From: CAYRKQ01 sp964621845 | GTDB lineage: Bacteria > Patescibacteriota > Saccharimonadia > Saccharimonadales > UBA7683 | Direction: 5' to 3' | Assembly (NCBI GenBank): GCA_964621845.1 | Contig: CAZUOL010000034.1 | Location: forward strand, 1-10,223 | DNA: 10,223 bases | Shown: positions 6,312-10,223 of the stretch, in pieces | Layout: the number at the start of each line of letters is the position of its first letter | How positions within the stretch are numbered: position 1 is the first letter of the stretch | Translations under genes and position numbers: made by a program | The notes under the pieces: generated by a model | Seen by the model: the letters and a program-made list of their open reading frames with translations, nothing else | Database searches by the model: none | What the model was told of the DNA's origin: nothing

Positions 6312-8315
6312 CCTGAGCAAATCGTCTTCTGAGATAACTTTTGTACCATACTGCTCAGCCTTTTTGAGCTTACTAGCACCAACTTTGCCGCCAGCTACAA
6401 GATAGGTAGTATCTTTCCCCACCGAAGACTGAAAGGTCCCACCAAGTGCCCTGATCTTTTCGGCTGCCATATCGCGACCCATTGTTTGAAGCGTACCGGT
6501 AATCACAAAACTACTACCTCTTAAAGGGCCCTCGGATCGAGCATTGTATTGAGGTGTGACACCGAGTGTTGAAAATTTTTCTAGCAATCCCAGATTTTCT
6601 TCATCAGCAAACCAGGCGACAATCGATTCTGCCACCACCTCACCAATACCATTTACTGATCGCAACTGCTCAATACTTGCCACCGCCAAATGCTGTAAGC
6701 TCTGAAATTGTTCGGCAAGGTCAATCGCCGTTTGTTCACCCACATGACGAATGCCCAGGCCATACACAAAACGAGCTAACGTTGGTGTCTTTGCATTTTT
6801 GATTGCTGCCAGAAGATTTCTGGTAGAAAGATCTGCAAAACGCTCCAGCTGGATAACATCGTCATAGGTAAGTGCATAGATATCGGCGATGTCTTTCACC
6901 AAACCGGCATCTACCAATGCCTCTACGTTTTTTTCACCAAGCGTATCGATATCAAGCGCTCCCTTGCTCGCATAATGCTCGAGTGCACGCTTGAGTATCA
7001 CGGGGCCTGTAGCCCCCTTTACGCGGTAGACGGCTTCTCCTGGAGGCCGCTCAAAACGAAGCTCGGGATACTGCCGTTTAAGCTCGGATTCAAACTCGAT
7101 GGGTTTGGCATTTTTGGGGCGTAAATCTAAAATAACCGATTCCACCTGGGGGATAATGTCGCCCGCTTTATAAATGACTACCGTATCGCCGCGCCGAACA
7201 TCTTTGCGCTTAATTTCATCTGCATTATGCAGACTTGCATGACGCACGGTAGAGCCGGCCACCACTACCGGGTCAAACACCGCTATAGGTGTTGCGGCAC
7301 CAGTTCGGCCGATGCTAATGACAATATCTTTCACCACTGAGGTCGCCTGTTCGGCTGGATATTTGTAAGCAACTGCACCGCGGGGGTTCTTGCCAACCAC
7401 ACCGAGCTTATCGTAGAGCGTTCGATCATTTACCTTTATCACCAGCCCATCTGTAATGTAAGGTAACCTTTCACGCTCAACTGACCAGAGGTCTACAAAC
7501 TTCATCACCGCTTTTAGGTTGTCAAACACCGCCGCCTCCATGCTTCTGGTAATGCCCAGTGCTGTCATCGCTTGATAGGCGAACATATTGGTTGGGACTT
7601 CAGCCGGGTCATCACGCAGCAAATCATAGCCAACAAAATAGAGCGGCCGCTGCGCCACCAGCTTTGGATCTAGCTGACGAATGGTACCAGCACTCAGATT
7701 TCGTGGGTTTGCAAATAACGGAAGTCCAGCAGCTTCTCGCTGCTTATTGAGGTGTATGAAATCCTTTTTTAGCATCACAATCTCGCCGCGAATCTCAGTT
7801 CTGCCAGACAAGAATGTTTTGAATTGTTCTGAGTTTTGCAGCCTAAGAGGAACATTTTTGATGGTCCTGACATTCTGGGTCACATCTTCGCCTATTTTTG
7901 TATCACCACGTGTTACCGCCTGCATAAAAATACCGTCTTGGTAGATGAGTGCACAGGCAAGGCCATCTTTTTTTGTATCACAAAAAAATTCGTGCTTACG
8001 TGAAGGTAGCGCCTTCTCTATGCGGCGCACCCACGCATCAACATCTTCGGGGGAAAAGACATCATTTAGCGATATCATCGGCCGAGAATGGGTAACTTTT
8101 TGAAACTTATCGAGCGCCTTACTGTGAACACGTTGGGTGGGACTGTCACTCCTCACCAGCTCTGGGTTTGCAGCCTCGAGACTCTTGAGCTCTTGTATGA
8201 GACCGTCGTAGACTGCATCTGTAACTGATGTTTTATCAAGGACATAATACTCATACGCATACCGTGAGAGTAGTGCTATAAGATCGTCAATTCTTTTTGC
8301 TGCCACTTGGCTCAT
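6297..8315 (-). CDS. ligA: NAD+-dependent DNA ligase LigA, zinc-finger cysteines lost
   Basis: 672 residues, the usual length for the family. It seals 3'-OH/5'-phosphate nicks using NAD+, in replication and repair. Domain Ia (1-70) has the YYVLD...YDGL NMN-binding pattern. The adenylation motif KKDG gives the nucleophile Lys115, and Arg136, Glu178, Arg205 (NPRN), Lys294 (VIKV) and Lys318 (AYKYP) match E. coli catalytic positions. The OB fold follows, then HhH repeats (about 450-585) and a C-terminal BRCT domain (597-672) with ITGTL. Oddity: the four zinc ligands (E. coli Cys408/411/426/432) are all absent. Around the conserved GEAV (426-429) the third and fourth Cys positions are Val432 and Pro438, and the protein has only two Cys (112, 121). 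Asp113 replaces the usual Glu. The ATG overlaps the upstream gene's TGA by 4 bp (ATGA), with a weak AAGG 7 nt before it, suggesting translational coupling. Confidence 0.97.
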   Translation of the reverse strand: MSQVAAKRIDDLIALLSRYAYEYYVLDKTSVTDAVYDGLIQELKSLEAANPELVRSDSPTQRVHSKALDKFQKVTHSRPMISLNDVFSPEDVDAWVRRIEKALPSRKHEFFCDTKKDGLACALIYQDGIFMQAVTRGDTKIGEDVTQNVRTIKNVPLRLQNSEQFKTFLSGRTEIRGEIVMLKKDFIHLNKQREAAGLPLFANPRNLSAGTIRQLDPKLVAQRPLYFVGYDLLRDDPAEVPTNMFAYQAMTALGITRSMEAAVFDNLKAVMKFVDLWSVERERLPYITDGLVIKVNDRTLYDKLGVVGKNPRGAVAYKYPAEQATSVVKDIVISIGRTGAATPIAVFDPVVVAGSTVRHASLHNADEIKRKDVRRGDTVVIYKAGDIIPQVESVILDLRPKNAKPIEFESELKRQYPELRFERPPGEAVYRVKGATGPVILKRALEHYASKGALDIDTLGEKNVEALVDAGLVKDIADIYALTYDDVIQLERFADLSTRNLLAAIKNAKTPTLARFVYGLGIRHVGEQTAIDLAEQFQSLQHLAVASIEQLRSVNGIGEVVAESIVAWFADEENLGLLEKFSTLGVTPQYNARSEGPLRGSSFVITGTLQTMGRDMAAEKIRALGGTFQSSVGKDTTYLVAGGKVGASKLKKAEQYGTKVISEDDLLRLLAG

Positions 8316-9379
8316 ATCAGAGCCTTATACAATTTAAAGAGGTATATGTGGATCAGTGGCAGTACAAAAATTGGGAACAGCTGGACAAACCATATGCCTC
8401 CCTGTGGATACAGCCGAAGCAACAACAAAAGAAGGGCAAAAAATAACAACGCTATAATAATAGGCAAGGCTATCACTCTCCGGAATACTTGTAATCGACG
8501 GTACTTTATAATCTGCCGCGTAAGTGTAATCGTGTGTAGTGGATACATATTTGGTAGCGTCACACCATAGATAGCAATTACTGAAGGCGTGATCCAGTAG
8601 AAAGAAAGCAGCCCGCACGCCAGAGCAATTAAGAAGAAGACTAGATCTTCTAGCCCACTAATAAAAACCCCCTGGGTTCGTCCGACCGTATAGATATAGC
8701 TTGCAATGGTAAAAGGTAGCAGCTGGACAGAAATAGTAAGTAGAATAATAATCACCGGTATCACAGGAGTCATGCCGTTATAAAAGGCATCCCTTAAACG
8801 AAAGGGCTTTTTACTACTCAGCGCCCGGATCATCCAAATGTACGCCAGGCTCATAGACAGATAAATGACGAAGTTAAACGCTGCAGCGCCACTGCGCTGC
8901 GTCTGTGCCCCAATCACGGTGCCAAGCAATGCAAATGTTGAGGCAGCCGAATGGGTATCATTACCAAAAAAAGATTTAATGGTTTCTTGCACATTTGTTA
9001 AGTTAAAATCGGTGGGCCCGTGCACAAACAGCATGTAGACCGCAAACTGCAAGAGCATCGCGCCAAAAAACACCCAAAAATACTTTAGAAAGAATTGAAC
9101 AGACTGCTTTGTCAGCCTCCAGCTTGTAGGCACCTCGCGGGGTTCCGGCTGTAACCGCTTTTCAAGCTTAAAGGAGTGGTATTTGCGCTTTTTCTTGTTC
9201 TCTTTCCACCAATGCTTTATAGCAGCTGGTCGCCGAAGGAGCCAACCCGGCAACGCTTTTATTTTTTGAAGAAGTGTTTTCGAAAACGCTAAAATAAAAG
9301 TGAAAAAATTTCGAAACTGCACAACGATTTTTGTAATGAATGATCGTACCCCTTGCCAGATACGCTGCATGTGAATCAT
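8312..9379 (-). CDS. Six-helix integral membrane protein, unknown function
   Basis: 355 residues from the ATG at 9379. A GTG one codon earlier (9382) is possible, but the GGGAG at 9390-9386 lies 6 nt before the ATG, which favours it. A very basic, partly amphipathic N-terminal region (about 1-80, including KKKRK near 63-67) precedes likely membrane helices at about 99-119, 165-186, 204-230, 246-274, 301-322 and 328-351. The pattern PTSWRLTKQS before helix 1, and ITPSVIAIYG followed by a basic helix before helix 5, recalls six-helix proteins of the DUF975 / glycerophosphodiesterase membrane-domain type. That resemblance is weak and from memory. The gene lies between htpX and ligA, sharing 1 bp (TGATG) with htpX and 4 bp with ligA, so the three are probably co-transcribed. 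No catalytic motif is visible. Confidence 0.85.
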   Translation of the reverse strand: MIHMQRIWQGVRSFITKIVVQFRNFFTFILAFSKTLLQKIKALPGWLLRRPAAIKHWWKENKKKRKYHSFKLEKRLQPEPREVPTSWRLTKQSVQFFLKYFWVFFGAMLLQFAVYMLFVHGPTDFNLTNVQETIKSFFGNDTHSAASTFALLGTVIGAQTQRSGAAAFNFVIYLSMSLAYIWMIRALSSKKPFRLRDAFYNGMTPVIPVIIILLTISVQLLPFTIASYIYTVGRTQGVFISGLEDLVFFLIALACGLLSFYWITPSVIAIYGVTLPNMYPLHTITLTRQIIKYRRLQVFRRVIALPIIIALLFFALLLLLLRLYPQGGIWFVQLFPIFVLPLIHIYLFKLYKALI

Positions 9380-10223
9380 CACAAACTCCCGCCCATTGTC
9401 TCAAGCTGTGCGATACGTTCAGCAATAGGAGGATGCGTTGAAAACAGTTTTGAGACACTACTTTTTTTCAAAGGGTTTGCAAAAAACAAGTGCGCGGTTG
9501 AGCTGTTCTGCCGCTTAAGCCCTGTGCCTACCGCCTCTAATTTTTTAAGGGCTGAGATGAGCCCCTCGGGATATCGAGTCGTCATGGCACTCGTGGCATC
9601 AGCCAAGTATTCACGTCGTCTGGAAACCGCCAACTGTACCAGCATCGCCACGATGGGCGCAAGGACGGCCATAAGAATAGCTACCAGCAACATAATTGGG
9701 CTTTGGTTGTTATCATCATCGCCGCCCCACCACATCATTCTCAGCAAGAAGTCACTCAGTAACCCTATGATCGAAACACAGGCAAATACAATCATCATCA
9801 CCCGAATATCGTAATTCTGGACATGCCCCATTTCATGTGCCATCACCGCCTCAAGCTCTTGTTTATTCATTATTTCAAGCAGCCCCGTTGTGGCCGCCAC
9901 GCTGGCATGTTTTGGATCACGACCCGTGGCAAATGCATTCGGTGCTGAATCGTTAATGATATACACCTTTGGCATGGGCATACCAGTGGTAATAGCAAGG
10001 TTCTCTACAATGCGGTAATACTCTGGGGCGTCCTTCTTTTCAATCGGCTTTGCGCCATTTACTGCCAAGGCAACTTTTGAGGCAGTGAAGTAACTTATCA
10101 AACTGTATATCAACGCAAATCCAAAAATAACGTACAGGCTTGAATAATTACCAATGTAAAGACCGTAGGCGTATCCGATTACACCTATTATCAGCACAAA
10201 CAGACTCATGATGTAAAAGGTCT
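9379..10223 (-). CDS. htpX: HtpX-like M48 membrane zinc metalloprotease, N-terminus cut by window edge
   Basis: HtpX proteases sit in the cytoplasmic membrane with the active site facing the cytosol and degrade misfolded membrane proteins. Numbered from the first in-window ATG (10209), the zinc motif AHEMGH gives His125, Glu126 and His129, and the third ligand is Glu200 in EYLADA. Paired membrane helices lie at about 2-20 and 24-42, with a further pair after the HExxH motif (about 135-158 and 170-195). GAKPI, PKVYII, NAFATGRDPKHASVAATTGLL and STHPP are typical of the family. The frame stays open from 10209 to the right edge, encoding TFYI before that Met. HtpX proteins usually begin with a basic stretch ending near here, so the true start probably lies outside the window. 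It is the first visible gene of the htpX-membrane protein-ligA cluster and ends in TGA, sharing one base with the next ATG. Confidence 0.95.
   Translation of the reverse strand, partial: TFYIMSLFVLIIGVIGYAYGLYIGNYSSLYVIFGFALIYSLISYFTASKVALAVNGAKPIEKKDAPEYYRIVENLAITTGMPMPKVYIINDSAPNAFATGRDPKHASVAATTGLLEIMNKQELEAVMAHEMGHVQNYDIRVMMIVFACVSIIGLLSDFLLRMMWWGGDDDNNQSPIMLLVAILMAVLAPIVAMLVQLAVSRRREYLADATSAMTTRYPEGLISALKKLEAVGTGLKRQNSSTAHLFFANPLKKSSVSKLFSTHPPIAERIAQLETMGGSL
9386..9390 (-). promoter_or_regulatory. Shine-Dalgarno site deciding the membrane protein start
   Basis: GGGAG on the minus strand (9390 to 9386) lies within the last codons of htpX, 6 nt before the ATG at 9379 and only 3 nt before the alternative GTG at 9382. 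The spacing favours the ATG. It also shows that this organism uses Shine-Dalgarno initiation for internal operon genes. Confidence 0.6.

Noticed and set aside
6270..6330. Bidirectional terminator between the convergent genes
   Set aside because: There are short self-complementary bits (CAGCTG) but no stable stem followed by a T-run on either strand.
104..9382. Recoding of TGA (Gracilibacteria-type code)
   Set aside because: ligA, the six-helix membrane protein and htpX all end naturally at TGA at the expected family lengths or at stop/start overlaps, so TGA acts as stop.
9353..9814. 153-codon plus-strand open frame antisense to htpX
   Set aside because: The opposite strand carries an intact HtpX with conserved motifs, and this frame shows no domain or plausible start signals.

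Overview
The window looks like a chromosomal stretch from a small-genome bacterium, most plausibly of the Patescibacteria/CPR group (Saccharibacteria-like). That placement is an inference from tightly packed and overlapping genes, mid-range GC, a giant secreted/membrane protein and a divergent LigA. Several genes here end in TGA and no frame needs TGA readthrough, so the standard bacterial code applies rather than the UGA=Gly code of Gracilibacteria/Absconditabacteria. There are no insertion sequences, CRISPR arrays or phage genes.

Layout: on the minus strand, positions 7-83 hold a complete tRNA-Ala(GGC) with an encoded CCA. Just upstream of it, 104-5818 is one very large minus-strand gene for a 1904-residue exported sensor protein. 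It has a signal peptide, an Ig-like domain, a long beta-propeller region, a second homologous Ig-like domain, another propeller region, a four-cysteine stalk, a membrane helix and a histidine-kinase-type cytoplasmic part. The kinase part is built unusually: an H-box hairpin (His1539) comes first, then a two-helix membrane hairpin, then a second DHp-like hairpin whose His position is Glu (Glu1695), then the ATPase domain. No response regulator gene is in the window.

A 94-bp divergent spacer (5819-5912) separates this gene from a small plus-strand membrane protein gene (5913-6311). Both starts lie only 12-14 nt from a -10-like hexamer and have no Shine-Dalgarno sequence, which suggests leaderless transcripts. 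The small gene overlaps by 15 bp, tail to tail, the end of ligA.

From 6297 to the right edge the minus strand carries an apparent operon read from right to left: htpX (M48 membrane metalloprotease, N-terminus cut by the window edge), a six-helix membrane protein of unknown function, and ligA (NAD+-dependent DNA ligase). Each junction is a stop/start overlap (1 bp at htpX/membrane protein, 4 bp at membrane protein/ligA). The ligase keeps its catalytic residues but has lost all four zinc-binding cysteines.

Most worth a second look: the split, tandem-DHp architecture of the giant propeller kinase, and the zinc-less LigA.
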